Counted from the stretch's first letter, positions 32,463 through 44,300 are shown. The stretch is DNA of 64,000 bases from Phycisphaerae bacterium (GCA_023150615.1 JAKLKO010000011.1:1-64000); one strand, 5' to 3'. Notes: generated by a model not told the origin, from the letters alone. Program-made: numbers and translations.

Positions 32463-34574
32463 TCAATTGGCGGGCGGTGGGGCGAGCAATTCGTTCACGA
32501 GCGCGTCGGCGTCGTAGATCTTCCGCAGGGCTTCGATGATTCCGCGGGAATCGACCGCGACGGCGCGGCCCTGTCGATCATCGTATGCGATGTCCCACAC
32601 CAGCGAGTCGATGTTCCCATCAAAGATCAGGCCGACGACCTCGCCGGCGCGGTTAACGACCGGGCTGCCGGAGTTTCCGCCGATGATGTCGGCGGTACAG
32701 ATGAAGTTGAACGGCGTGTCGAGGTCGAGCTTCGACCTGCGCTCGGTCCAGCGAGGCGGGAGGTTGAACGGATAGGTTCCGCCGCGCTGCTGCATGCGCG
32801 CGTACATCCCGGCGAAGGTCGTGACCGGCTCGATCGGGCGGCCGTCCGGGTCGGTGCATCCGCGGACCGGTCCGAACGACAGGCGGAGCGTGAAGGTCGC
32901 GTCCGGGTAGAGGTCTTCGCCGAACTGGGCGAAGCGGGCCGCGGCGATCTTCGCGTAGCAGTCGCGCTCGACGCTTTCGATCTCGTCCTCGTAGCGCGTG
33001 CGCAGGCGGCGGGCCTCCGGGTCGAGCACGTCGGCGACGAAGCGAATCAGCGGGTCCTTTGATGCGGCGATCGCGGCGGTGCCGCCGGCGGCGAGCTCTC
33101 GGCGCACGGCAACGTCGCGCAGGCGGGAGGCATGACCGACGAGCTGCATGGCGCGCTGGCGCGGCGACATGCCGGCGAGGGCCTTGCGGACGAATTCATC
33201 GTCGTAGCCAAACGCCTCGGCGAGGAACGAAAGCCCGGCCTGGAGCCGGAGGACTTCGAGGGCGGGGTAGATCGGCGCGGTGGAGTAGAGTTCAAGCTCG
33301 CGCGAGGGAAGCTCGGAGTCGGTGTATTCGCGGAGGCGGTCGGCGTTCGGCTTGCTCTTTTCCGCCGCCATGCGGACGACGGTCTGTGCGATGCTAAGCA
33401 GGTCTCCGCGGAGGACGCGGCGCCGGCCCTCCAGCGCGGCGTAGCGCTCGTAAAACGTGCGGTAGTTTTCGTGCGCCTTGGACAGCCGCTCCCAGGCATC
33501 GCCCCACTGGCGGCGATGCTCGGGATCGGCATCGACGGCGGCGCGGACTCTCGCTTCGTCGTCGGCCTTCTTTTTCATGAGGACGTGGTCGTGCAGGCCG
33601 GCGAGGATTCCGGAGAAGGCCTTGCGGCTGTTCTCGACCGATCGCCGATCGCCGTTGGCCATGCGGGCGTTCTCATCGCTCCGTGCGGCGAAGGTCTGGA
33701 GGATGACCTCGTAGCGCCAGAGCTTGCGGAGGATCGACGGGACTTCGACATCGCGGAGGAACCGGAGGTGATCGAGGGTGAAGAGCCGTTGGGTGCGTCC
33801 GGGGTGGCCGAGCACGAAGGTCAGCTCGCCGTCGGCGGCGCCGCTGCGGCTCCAGGGCAGGAAGTGTTCGCAGGTCAGCGGCCGGTTGTTTTCGTAGATG
33901 CGGAAGAAAGACACGTCGAGGTTGAATCGCGGGAACTCGAAGTTGTCGGTGTCGCCGCCGAAGAAGGCGATCTGTTCCTCGGGGGCCATGACGAGGCGGA
34001 CGTCGGTGTAGCGCTTGTAGGTGTAAAGGTGGTAGCGGGCGCCGTGGTAGAGCGTGACGATCTCGGCCTTGAGGCCGGTCTTCTTTTCCTGCTCGGCCTC
34101 GATGAGGGTCATTTGCTTTCGGCGCGCGGTGTTCGCGTCCGCGGTCGGCATGTCGGGCTTGACGGCCGCATTGACGCGGTCGGTCACGTCGTCGATCGAC
34201 CAGAGGATCTGCACTTCGGTGTCGGGGCAGCGAAGCTCGGCGGCGCGGGTGCGGGCGTGGAAGCCGGTGGCGAGGAGGTTGCGGTCCTTCGTGCTGAGTT
34301 TCTCGATCGCGTCGTGGCCGACGTGGTGATTGGTCATCACGAGTCCGTCGGCGGAGACGATCGACGCGGAACCGCCGCCGCCGAAGCGGACGCAGGATCG
34401 CTGGAGGTGTTCGAGCCAGGCGGAGGTCGGTTCGAAGCCGTATTTGTTCTTAAGTTGCTTCGATGGCGGCTTGTTGAACAGCCACATGCCCTCGTCGGCG
34501 GTCGTCGCGCCGGCGGGAAGCAAGGCGGCGACGATCAGGGCCGCGGTCGTTGAAGCAGAACGAAACAATCGCAT
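32463..34574 (-). CDS. S46 dipeptidyl-peptidase, DPP7-like
   Basis: A 703-residue exported serine peptidase of family S46, which removes dipeptides from peptide N-termini in the periplasm. Signal peptide residues 1-26. The mature start ADEGMWLFN is the family hallmark; the catalytic His is in VMTNHHVGHDAI (residues 83-84) and the Ser in GGNSGSPVVN near 630. After it, LIFDGNID has Gly where acidic-specific DPP11 has Arg, predicting DPP7-type preference for hydrophobic or small P1 residues. The OPT peptide transporter lies 31 bp upstream on the same strand, so peptide cleavage and uptake are probably linked. Confidence 0.92.
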   Translation of the reverse strand: MRLFRSASTTAALIVAALLPAGATTADEGMWLFNKPPSKQLKNKYGFEPTSAWLEHLQRSCVRFGGGGSASIVSADGLVMTNHHVGHDAIEKLSTKDRNLLATGFHARTRAAELRCPDTEVQILWSIDDVTDRVNAAVKPDMPTADANTARRKQMTLIEAEQEKKTGLKAEIVTLYHGARYHLYTYKRYTDVRLVMAPEEQIAFFGGDTDNFEFPRFNLDVSFFRIYENNRPLTCEHFLPWSRSGAADGELTFVLGHPGRTQRLFTLDHLRFLRDVEVPSILRKLWRYEVILQTFAARSDENARMANGDRRSVENSRKAFSGILAGLHDHVLMKKKADDEARVRAAVDADPEHRRQWGDAWERLSKAHENYRTFYERYAALEGRRRVLRGDLLSIAQTVVRMAAEKSKPNADRLREYTDSELPSRELELYSTAPIYPALEVLRLQAGLSFLAEAFGYDDEFVRKALAGMSPRQRAMQLVGHASRLRDVAVRRELAAGGTAAIAASKDPLIRFVADVLDPEARRLRTRYEDEIESVERDCYAKIAAARFAQFGEDLYPDATFTLRLSFGPVRGCTDPDGRPIEPVTTFAGMYARMQQRGGTYPFNLPPRWTERRSKLDLDTPFNFICTADIIGGNSGSPVVNRAGEVVGLIFDGNIDSLVWDIAYDDRQGRAVAVDSRGIIEALRKIYDADALVNELLAPPPAN

Positions 34575-34605
34575 GGAAGCACCTCCGCGAGTCTTGGAGA
34601 TCGGA

Positions 34606-36852
34606 TCAGCGTCTGGCGACGGCGGCGGGCGCCGGGGTCCTGCGGCTGCCGATCAGGGTGAGCACGGCGGCCAGTCCGGCAAAGGTCAGCACCGCGACGA
34701 TCTTCGGCCAGTTGGATTCGTGGTAGGACGGACCGAAGTGGCGTCCGACGTCCAGGGCCTTGTTGAAGCCGTCGGGCAGGAAGGTGAAGAAGGCGATGAT
34801 CAGGCCGCAGAGCGTGCCGCCGGCAATGTAGCCGCTGGCGAGCAGGACGCCGGGGCTGGTCTCGGTCTCGCTTTCGGAGGCGGACTTGCCGGCGAGGCGG
34901 TCGCAGGCCATGCGCAGGACGCCGCCGATGAAGATCGGCGTGGTGGAGCCGAGCGGGATGTACATTCCGACGGCGAATGGCAGGGCGGGGACGCCCGCGA
35001 GTTCGAGCGCGATGGCGATGAGCACGCCGATGATGACAAGGCCCCATTCGAGCGTACCGCCGAGGATGCCTTCGATGATGGAAGAGAATAGTTGCGGCTG
35101 CGGGGCGGAGAAGGACTTGGGCGCGAGTTCGCCGTTGTCCATGGTCTTCGATTCGCGCTGGATCGGCAGGTCGGTGCGGTATTTCGCGACTCCTTCGGCG
35201 TCGACGAGGTAGCGGCCGGGCTTTGCGCCCGGGACATCGCCTTTTCGGAGATGAACGACGCGGTATTCGGCGGAGTCGGAGGCGTACGGCCGGCCGACGT
35301 GCTCAATGGGGGCGGCGGCGGGAATGTCGAGCTTCGTCGTCGGAAGGTCTCTTGTCGTGTAGTGCACGCCGGCGGCGTTGAGCGCGAGCATGGTGACGCC
35401 GATGACGACGGCGGATGTGAGCGCGCCGACGAGGATGGCGATTTGCTGGGCGCGGGGCGTTGCGCCGACGAGAAAGCCGGTCTTGAGGTCCTGCGACGTG
35501 GTGCCGCCGTTGGACGAGGCGATGCAGACGACGGCGGCGACGGTGAGCGCGGTGAGCATGGCGGTCGCGCCGGTCCGGCCGAGCACCCAGAAGATCAGGC
35601 AGGTCATCAGGAGCGTGGCGATGGTCATGCCGGAGATGGGATTGGAGGAGGAGCCGACTTCGCCGGTGAGGCGGGATGAGACGGTGACGAACAGGAAGCC
35701 GAAGAGGAGGATCATGCAGGCGCCGAGCAGGCCCTGCGGCGTGAAGCCGAGGCCGAGCGCGGGGACCAGCGTCATGATCGCGACGAGCGCGACGCTGCCG
35801 AAGAGAACGGTGCGCATCGACAGGTCGTGCTCGATCCGGTTTCTTGCGCCGCCGCCGTTTCCGCCGCGCAGGTCGCGCAGACCGGAGACGATCGAGGCGA
35901 AGATCAGCGGCAGGGCGCGGCACATGCTGATGATGCCGCCGGCGGCGACGGCCCCCGCGCCGATGTAGCGGAGGTAGTTGGCCTTGATCGCGGCGGGGTC
36001 CATCGTGCCGATCAACTGGGTCGCGGGGGAGACGGTTTGTGTGAGCTTGTCGCCAAAGGTGGCGATCGTCGGACCGAGGACGAAGTAGGAGAGCACCGCG
36101 CCGGCCATCATCAGGCCGGCGATCCGGGGGCCGATGAGGAAGCCGACGCCGAGGAGTTCGGGCGACAGCTCGCCGGAGAGCGCCGCGCCCTTGAGGCCGG
36201 TCTTCGTTCCGTCGGGCGCGACGGCGTAGAGCTTCTGCTCCGGCTCGCCGTCCCAGAGCTTCATGGCGGCGGTGAAGAACTTGTGAACGAGGGCGATGCC
36301 GAATCCGAGGAAGACCATCCGCGCGGTGGTGCCGCCTTTTTCGCCGGCGATGAGCACCTCGGCGCAGGCGGTGCCTTCCGGGTACTTGAGCTTGCCGTGC
36401 TGCTTGACGATGAACGCGCGGCGGAGCGGGATCATCATCAGGATGCCGAGCAGTCCGCCGAGGACGGAGACGGTCATCACGCGGGTGACGTCCATCTCGA
36501 AGCCGAGCAGCAGCAGCGCGGGCATGGTGACGCCCACTCCGAAGGCGATGGACTCGCCGGCGGATCCGGTGGTCTGCACGATGTTGTTTTCGAGGATGGT
36601 GGCGGGGTGGCCGAGGGACTTACCGAAGACGCGGAAGAGGGTGATCGAGAGCACGGCGATCGGGACCGACGCCGAGACGGTCATGCCGACCTTCAGTAGG
36701 AGGTAGAGGCTGGACGCGCCGAAGATGATCCCGAGCGCTGCGCCGAGTATGACGGCCTTCCACGTCAGCTCCGGGATCGACTTTTCGGGGGGGATGAAGG
36801 GTTGATGCTCGGGCGGACGGACGGTAGACGCGCCGGGAAGTTCGTCTTTCAT
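34606..36852 (-). CDS. Oligopeptide transporter, OPT family
   Basis: A 748-residue inner-membrane transporter with about 15 hydrophobic segments. The N-terminus has the OPT pattern: PEKSIPELTWKAVILGAALG, then ILENNIVQTTGSAGESIAFG, and KYPEGTACAEVLIAGEKGG, all typical. Bacterial OPT proteins import di- to oligopeptides or metal chelates with protons. The start at 36852 has GGAG 6 nt upstream; an ATG at 36918 is less likely. A large soluble insert of about 80 residues (around 500-590, containing GDVPGAKPGRYLVDAEG) interrupts the helices and is unusual. It forms a codirectional group with the S46 peptidase and arginase. Confidence 0.92.
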   Translation of the reverse strand: MKDELPGASTVRPPEHQPFIPPEKSIPELTWKAVILGAALGIIFGASSLYLLLKVGMTVSASVPIAVLSITLFRVFGKSLGHPATILENNIVQTTGSAGESIAFGVGVTMPALLLLGFEMDVTRVMTVSVLGGLLGILMMIPLRRAFIVKQHGKLKYPEGTACAEVLIAGEKGGTTARMVFLGFGIALVHKFFTAAMKLWDGEPEQKLYAVAPDGTKTGLKGAALSGELSPELLGVGFLIGPRIAGLMMAGAVLSYFVLGPTIATFGDKLTQTVSPATQLIGTMDPAAIKANYLRYIGAGAVAAGGIISMCRALPLIFASIVSGLRDLRGGNGGGARNRIEHDLSMRTVLFGSVALVAIMTLVPALGLGFTPQGLLGACMILLFGFLFVTVSSRLTGEVGSSSNPISGMTIATLLMTCLIFWVLGRTGATAMLTALTVAAVVCIASSNGGTTSQDLKTGFLVGATPRAQQIAILVGALTSAVVIGVTMLALNAAGVHYTTRDLPTTKLDIPAAAPIEHVGRPYASDSAEYRVVHLRKGDVPGAKPGRYLVDAEGVAKYRTDLPIQRESKTMDNGELAPKSFSAPQPQLFSSIIEGILGGTLEWGLVIIGVLIAIALELAGVPALPFAVGMYIPLGSTTPIFIGGVLRMACDRLAGKSASESETETSPGVLLASGYIAGGTLCGLIIAFFTFLPDGFNKALDVGRHFGPSYHESNWPKIVAVLTFAGLAAVLTLIGSRRTPAPAAVARR

Positions 36853-36946
36853 GCAAGGCTCCGGCCGGGTCGGATGCTCGACGTTCCGGATTGTCGCGAT
36901 TGGGGATGGAAAACGCAACGGGAGGCGTGGTCCATGCGGTCCGGCG

Positions 36947-37867
36947 TCAGAGGATGCGCTTGCCGAGGAGGGAGAGGACGAGTTCGAGCCCGAGTTCGGC
37001 CGTACGGTTTCGGTCGTCGAGGACGGGATTGACCTCGACGAGGTCGATGGCGCGGATTGCGCCGCTGTCGCAGAGCAGCTCCATGGCGAGGTGCGCCTCT
37101 CGATAGCTCAGTCCGCCGCGGACGCGGGTGCCGGTGCCGGGCGCGTCCTCCGGATCGATCACGTCCATGTCGAGCTGGAGGTGAATACCGGCGGTGTTGC
37201 GGGTCGCGATCTCGACGGCGCGCTGGATGCAGGTGCGGATCCCCAGTTCGTCGACCTCTCGCATGGTGAAGACGGTCAGGCCGGTCCGCCGGACGTGCTC
37301 GCGTTCGCCGGGATCGAGATCGCGGACGCCGACCATGGCGACGTGTTCGGCGCGCAGCACGGGCGCGAATCCAGCGATGGCGGTGAACCGCGGATCGCCG
37401 AGCCCGAGCAGGATGGCGAGGCTCATGCCGTGGATGTTGCCGGTCGGCGTGGTCTGGGGCGTGTTGAGATCGCCGTGGGCGTCGAGCCAGACGACACCGA
37501 GGGCCTTCTGGCTTTCGCGGTAGAAGCCGGCGGTGCCGGCGACGCTGCCGATCGAGATGCTGTGATCTCCGCCGAGCACGAGGGGAAGGCGTCCGTCGGC
37601 GAGCGAATCGCGGACGATGTCGCGCAGGGCGGTGCTCGCTTCGAGGATGGCGTCGGCGTAGCGGAGGTTGGTTGAGCCGATCTGCTGCGTTTCGGGGATG
37701 CGGACTTCGAGATCGCCGAAGTCCTCGACGTCGCAGCCGAGCTGCTCCAGCGCCCGCTGCAAGCCGGCGACGCGCAGCGCCGACGGGCCCATGTCGACCC
37801 CGCGCCGTCCGCATCCGAGATCGAGCGGAACGCCGATGATCCGTGCTGACGGTCGATTTGCAGACAC
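36947..37867 (-). CDS. rocF: Arginase
   Basis: A 306-residue manganese enzyme hydrolysing arginine to ornithine and urea. Metal-binding motifs are complete: GGDHSISIGSV, WLDAHGDLNTP, GNIHGMSL, and LDMDVIDPEDAPGTGT. The start IGVPLDLGCGRRGVDMGP is characteristic of arginase rather than agmatinase. The GTG start at 37867 has GGAG 6 nt upstream. It lies 94 bp upstream of the OPT gene on the same strand, so arginine from imported peptides could be its substrate. No urease genes are in the window. Confidence 0.92.
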   Translation of the reverse strand: MSANRPSARIIGVPLDLGCGRRGVDMGPSALRVAGLQRALEQLGCDVEDFGDLEVRIPETQQIGSTNLRYADAILEASTALRDIVRDSLADGRLPLVLGGDHSISIGSVAGTAGFYRESQKALGVVWLDAHGDLNTPQTTPTGNIHGMSLAILLGLGDPRFTAIAGFAPVLRAEHVAMVGVRDLDPGEREHVRRTGLTVFTMREVDELGIRTCIQRAVEIATRNTAGIHLQLDMDVIDPEDAPGTGTRVRGGLSYREAHLAMELLCDSGAIRAIDLVEVNPVLDDRNRTAELGLELVLSLLGKRIL

Positions 37868-38079
37868 CGCGGACTCCGCAGGAGATCGCCGTCCGGGCCG
37901 GGCGGCGAGCGGGGATTCTACCGTCGGTTCGCCGGCCCCGCACGTACGCGCGTGGCGATGTTCGGCGCGGACGATCGGATTGACCGATAATCTCCGACAC
38001 GGCGTGACGAAGCGGGCCGCGCGGCGTACGATTCATCGTCGAGTCGCCGGCGGGGGCCGGTCGTTCAGCCTGGCGCGGG

Positions 38080-41077
38080 ATGGCGAGACCCGGTTGGACA
38101 ATTCTGCGAGGGCTGCCTGCACTGGTTGTGCTGATCGGCACGGCCGGATGCGCGGCGGTTCGCGCGCCGCGATTCTCGGTGTCGACCGAAGCGGCGTCGC
38201 ATCGTGTCGAGTTGGATCGGGGATTCTCCGGAGGAGCGGCGATCGCGCTGGAATCATCGCGGGGGGCGCTGATCGGGGGTCGTGGCGAGAGGGTCGCGTG
38301 CCAGCTTGTGATCCGCGCGGGGGATGCGCTCGTGACGGGCGTCGAACTGGTCGCCGAGGAGGCGGCCGGCCCGTCGGGCGCGGTGCTGCGTGACGCGGCG
38401 CGGCTGTACGTTCAGTACCCGGTGCGGGTCGCGGAGTTTCCGGCGTGGTATCTGCGGTTAAACGGCGGGGGCCGGCCGCGCGAGTTCCTCGACATCCTCG
38501 TGCCGATCGATGCGCCGCGTCGCGGACAGCCGTTCGCGCTTCAGCCCGGGGAATCGCTGGCGGTCTGGGCAGAGTGGTGTATCCCGGCGGGGGCATTTCC
38601 GGGTCGGTACCACGCGCGGGTGATCGTGCGTTCGGGGGACGGGGCGTTCGTCGAGACACCGATTGCGATCGACGTGCTCGATTGCGAGATGTCGCGACCG
38701 CCGCGGCCGGGCGTGCTCGCACGGGTGGACGTGCGGCAGTTGCTCTCGGCGCAGTTCGGCGTGGATCAGGCCGATCCGCTGTTGTTGAAGCTCCCGGGAC
38801 CGGCCGGCGATCGCGCGCGGGCCGTGCTTCGCGCTGCGTTCGAGATGCTGCATGCGCATGATGTCAGCCCGTACATCGACGAGGTGCTTCCGTCGATGAC
38901 GCTCGATGCCAACGGGCATGTGACCGTGTCGTGGACGGACTATGACGGCGTCGTCGGTCCGTACCTCGACGGGACGGCGTTCGCCGATCGCATCCCGGTT
39001 CAGGGCTGGCCGATCCCGGTCGGTTCAAGCGCGCCGGACCCGGCGCTGTATGGCGGCGCGCAATCGGCGCTCTACGCGCGGGTGCTGCGGGAGACGCTCG
39101 AGGCGGCCGCGCGGCATTTCCAGGAGAAGGGCTGGATTCGAAACGCGTTCGTGTGGTTTGAGGGGCCGCACAGGCTGCCGCCGACGCGCGAACGGTTGGC
39201 GCATCGCGAGCGCCTGGCGCGGATCACGCACTTCGCCGATCCGGGGCTGCGGTTCGTGTCGTCGTCGATTCCGCAATCGATGAAGCCGTTCGGCTGGACC
39301 GACCACGTCTTCGAGGAGCTCGGCGACGCGGTCGACATCATCGCGCCGCCGGCGGCTGCGGCGGTTGCGTCATCTCGGCCGCGAGACTTGGCTGCTGCCG
39401 GATCGTCCGCCGTTTTCCGGGTCGCTCGATATTTGCGCCCCGACGGCCGATCCTCGCAGCCTGCCGTGGCAGGCGTTTCTGATGGAGCACGGTTTTGTGT
39501 GGCTGCCGGATGTCGACGTCGTGCCGATGGACCGCATCGAGAGTCGTGCGGGGGCGACACGGCGCGGCGGCGCGCCGCTGATGTACTCGGGGCGGTTCTG
39601 CGGGATGGACGAACCGCTGCCGTCGCTGCGGCTCAAGCAGCTTGCGCTCGGCGTGCAGGAGGCGGGGCGGCTGGCGCGGCTGGCGGCGCTGGATCAATCG
39701 GAGACCGCGCGACTGATCGCCTCGTCGCTCATCAAGGCCACGGGCACGGACGTGTACGTTGATCATTTCGAGGACGCCGAGCTGTCGCGGCGGGTGGTCG
39801 ATCCCGCCGTGTGGGATATGGGCGGTGAGATTGCCGCGCGGGAGTTGGCGGCGGTGGCCCGCGCGGCTGCGGATCGGACGCGGAATCCGGCGTTTACCGA
39901 TCCGCCGAGCGGTGCGAGGGCCAGCGGCGCGACGCACGCGGCGTGGGATGCGTTCCTGCGCGCGACGCGCGCGGTGGAGACCTGGGTCGAGAGCGCACGG
40001 CTCGAGATGGGGGGAGGCTCCGGCGGACCCGCGTATGACGTCGAGCTGACCGTGGCGGCGCGGAACGACCTGCCGACGGCGGCCATCGGTCGATTCCGGT
40101 TCGGACGGCTTCCGGCGGACTGGACGGCCGAACCGGGCGGGTCGTCGCTCGAGACGCTTCCGCCCGGCGGCGTGCTCCGGCAAAAACTGCGGGCGCGGAC
40201 GACGCGCATTCCGCTCGATCTGTCCGGCCATTGCCGTCTGGCGGTGAAATTCGAGGCCTTCCGGCCGGATGGTGCGCGTGCGGGAGAGGCCGATCTATCG
40301 GCGACGCTATCTGCGTCGGCGTTGCCGCGTGCGTCGCAGTCGATCCAGATCGACGGCGATCTGCGGGACTGGCCGCTGGGCGAACAGAACGTGCTGGGCG
40401 ACTTTGCCCCTGTGATGGACACGCAGATTGTGCGCGTCAGCGATCGGCCGCGGGGGGCTGCGGGCGGACCGGCGGATGGGTTATCGCGGGGGACGCGGAC
40501 GCTGGCGTACGTCTGCGCGGACGAGGAATCGCTGTACATCGCGGTGCGTTCGGCGACGACGGGAGTCGATGGCGCGGGCGCGGCGGCCGACGATGCGCGG
40601 GAATCGCCGATCGGGCGGGCGATCCGGCACAATACGATCCGATATGAAGAACTGATGCCGTTGGGTGAGGAAATGGTCGAGATCCTGATCGACCCGACGC
40701 ACGGCGGGACCGACAGCGGCGACCTGTTCCACGTCGCGGTCAAGGCGTCCGGATCGCTGGTCGCAGAGCGGGGCGTCGGCACGAGTCCGGCGATCGGTCG
40801 CCGGGAGGCGTGGCCGGCGGACATTCGCTACGCGTGCACCGTTTCGTCGGATGTCTGGACGACGGAGGTTGCGATTCCTCTGCGCGCGTTCGGGTCGGTC
40901 CGCGGGATCGGGCCCGTCTGGGGCTTCAACGTGACGCGGTACGACACGCGACGCGGCGAGTACACGAATTGGGCATGGGCGGCCCGGTATTGCTACAACC
41001 CGAGGTCCATGGGCAACCTGGTATGGAACCGGCTTCCGGAGGCGTTCCTGGGGTCGGAAACGGGGGGGACTCCGTGA
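38080..41077 (+). pseudogene. DUF4091-like lipoprotein with CBM9-like C-terminus, interrupted by a frameshift
   Basis: Two open frames read as one protein of about 1000 residues. Frame 1 starts at 38080 with a lipoprotein signal (lipobox IGTAGC) and runs as a beta-sandwich then a glycoside-hydrolase-like barrel up to about 39360 (ELGDAVDIIAPPAAAAV). From there frame 1 turns into low-complexity sequence until its stop at 39762, while frame 2 continues the barrel (RHLGRETWLLPD, then GRFCGMDEPL) and ends at 41077 with a sugar-binding DOMON/CBM9-like domain (IQIDGDLRDWPLG). Dropping one base near 39367 joins them. Either a real inactivating mutation or an assembly error. Likely role when intact: surface glycan binding or hydrolysis. 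Confidence 0.75.
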
Positions 41078-41375
41078 ATCCGGCTCGAACGGGTTCGAGC
41101 GGCGGGGCTTGGCGGGCAAATCGAGTCGGTCTGGCCCGACGGTGGGCAACAACTCGCGGTTGACCCTGGACCCCCGGGCGGAGTATGATCTGATGAACAG
41201 GGGTAGCGGTCGCAACGATGGTCTCCGGCCGGTCTGCCCCGCGTACCTGCCTCCGGTACGAATCGCCGGTCTATCCGCCGGCGATGTGGGAACCATCGTG
41301 TTACCGCAATGCGGTCCGGCGTGTCTCCGCCCGTTTGACCGTTTTCTGGGAGTGGCTCGAGGAGAGTGTGCCCCG

Positions 41376-44300
41376 ATGTGGATGAACCAGGCGAATTCGG
41401 AGGCGGTCGCGACGGTGCGCGCTGCGTTCGGCCAGATGCGGCGGGGCGTGGCGGTGCGAGTCGCGTTAGTACTGACGCTGTGGGGGATCGGGGGTTGGTC
41501 GTGGGCGTCGGCAGACGAGGTCCGCGTCGTCACGCAGGACGTCGATTCGGCCGTCATCAACTTCAGCGAACTTCAGGAGCCGGCGACCCCGCGTGCGACA
41601 TCGGATCGCGTGCTTTTGCGTCGCGGGCGCGTGAATTCGCCGCCGGTCTGGCGCAGCGCGGATGAGGTCGTGGCCGAGTCACTGGGCGCCGCGGCGGCGG
41701 GGAGCAAGTCGACCGGCGGTCCGACGGTCGAGTCACCGTTCGAAGACGTGTTGGGGCAGACGGGAACGCCGCTGCCGCGGGTGGGGGAGGCCTTCCAGCG
41801 ATTCAACGGACCTGCGCAGATCGGCGGAATCAGGCCACCGGACCCGATCATCGCGGTCGGCAACACGCACATGCTGGTCGCGGTGAATACGGAACTTGCG
41901 GTCTACCTCAAGAACGGGAGTCGGGTCAGGCAACATTCGTGGGATACGTTCTTTCAATCGGTCGTCGAGGGCGCCAATATCGATCAGTTCTTCGATCCCA
42001 AGGTGCTCTACGACCCGATCAGCAATCGGTTTTTCGTTATCATCATCGGCGCGCAATTCGGTGCGACCGGCGTTCAGTCGAGCAGCTATTTTCTGGCGGT
42101 CACCAACACCGACAATCCGACCGGCGAATGGACGCTGTTCCGGAGCGATTCGACCGTGTCCAGCAGTTGGTCGGACTATCCGGGATTCGGCGTGGATGCG
42201 AACGCGATCTACGTCACGGCGAATTACTTCTCCACGCAGACGCAGGCCTTTACGTTCGCCGCCGTCCGGGTCTACGGCAAAGCTCAGTTCCTGAACGCAC
42301 GACCCGGTCAGCAACTGACGTTCGTCGAGTCCATCAACGTTCGGCAGGGGAACGATCAGACCGGTCGATTGGCGTTTACGATCCAGCCCGCCGTCTCGTT
42401 CAGCAACACGAGCCTGGAGTGGATGGTCAGCGCGGAGTTGCTCCCGGACAACGCCAGTCAGCTCTTCCTGTACAGCGTCAACGGCGGGACGTCTCCCCGC
42501 TCGATCCGCAAGTTTGCGATCAATCTCCCGGCCGGGGCGGCCTATACCGAGCCGCCGTTCGCGAGTCAGCCGGGCAACGTGTTGATCGATGCGCTGGACG
42601 GGCGCGTCACCAACGTGTGGCGCGTGGGCGACCGGGTGTGGGCCGCGCACGGCGTCCAGGCCCCGCAGCCGAGTTTCGGCGCGATTCGCTGGTACGAGTT
42701 TGACGTCTCGAACGCGAACATCCCGACGCTCCGGCAGACGGGACTCATCAACGTCAGCAACACGTCGTGCATCATTCCCGCGATCTGCGCGGACGCGCTC
42801 GGGGACGCGATCGTGACGTACACGCGAACGTCCGCAGCCGCGAATGAGTACCCGTCGATGTACTACTCGACGCGCACGGAGACGGATCCGGCAGGCGCGA
42901 TGCCGACGACGGTAAAGGTGGACGCGGGGTTGTTCTCGTATGAGGACTTCCGCTGGGGCGACTACGCCGGCGCGGTGATCGATCCGAGCGACGGGACGAC
43001 CGCCTGGTTGATTAATGAAGTGCCCTCCCATTCGCGTCTGTGGCGTACGTCGATCGCCCGCGTTCCGCTTTCGGCGGGCGGCGGCGGCCCGCCGCCGACG
43101 CTGTGTCCCGGCGGTGGCGCGGGTTCGCTGACGCTGCTCGGTCCGCTGGGCGGTGAGACGTGGGTCCGCGGACAATCGCAGCAGATCACGTGGACAGGCG
43201 CGGAGTCGGATCCGGACGGCACGCTCGTGAATCTCCTGCTGGCGCGCTTCAATCGCTGCACGCAGCAGTCCGAGGTGATCGGGTTCCTCCAGAACGGCGG
43301 CGCGATCGACTTCGAGGGCAATACGGGCAGCGCCTTCTGGACGGTCGGCGAGGACGTGATCGATCCGGTCGATCTGATGTCCTTCGTCAGCGTCCCGCGG
43401 TCGTGCGCGGCCAGTCCGACGCCGGGCTGTCCGCAGGAAGCCACGGACTGCAACTTCGCGGACTACCAGATCGTCGTGCAGTCGACGTTTTGTCCGGACG
43501 ATCCGGACATGATCAGCGCCAGTCCCAACTTCTTCCGCATCATCGAGCCGCTGCAAGTATCGGTTACGCCGGCGACGCAGTTGATCGTCCGGGGCGAGTC
43601 CGCGACGCTGACCGCCATCGTGAGCGGCGGCATGCCGCCGTATTACTTCCGCTGGCGGCCGACGGAATCGCTCGACAATCCGAACATCTTCCGTCCGATC
43701 GCGACGCCGCTGTCAGGTCGGCGGACGGGCTGCGATCCGGACCTCGAGTGCGTGGACTACACGGTTGAGGTGACCGACGCGTCGGGTCTCACCGCCCCGG
43801 TCCAGGCCGTGGCGACGGTGAAGATCGGCGATCCGCTCCGCGTCGACGCCGGTCCGACGAAGACGTTTGCGCCCGGCGGTACGGTTCTTCTCGAGGGCTT
43901 CGCCACGGGCGGCGGCCGGCCATACACGTATAGCTGGAACCCGATCCCCGATCCGACGCAGCCGCCGGGCAGCGACGGCGCGAACGTGCTACAGCCGCTG
44001 GCGCGACCGACGGCCGACACGACGTACACGCTGACCGTCACGGATCGGTTCGGGATGATGCAGAGCGATTCCGTCACGGTCCAGCAGGGCTTCACCGTGA
44101 CGATCCTGAATCAGCCGACGAACGGCGGCACGGTGACGCGCGACGTGGTGCGGGCGCTGTACCTGCCCGGTGAGCAGATCGTGTTCTCCGCGGCAGCGGC
44201 CTCGGGCTTCTCGTTCCTGCGATGGGAGATTGGTCCGACCGGACAGACGCCGGCGACGTTCAGCGACAATCCGCTGCCGTTCGCGATGCCGTCGGCCAAC

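Noticed and set aside
39365-41077. Independent gene starting at TTG 39365
   Set aside because: The N-terminus enters in the middle of a barrel domain with no ribosome site or signal peptide; better explained as the second half of a frameshifted gene.
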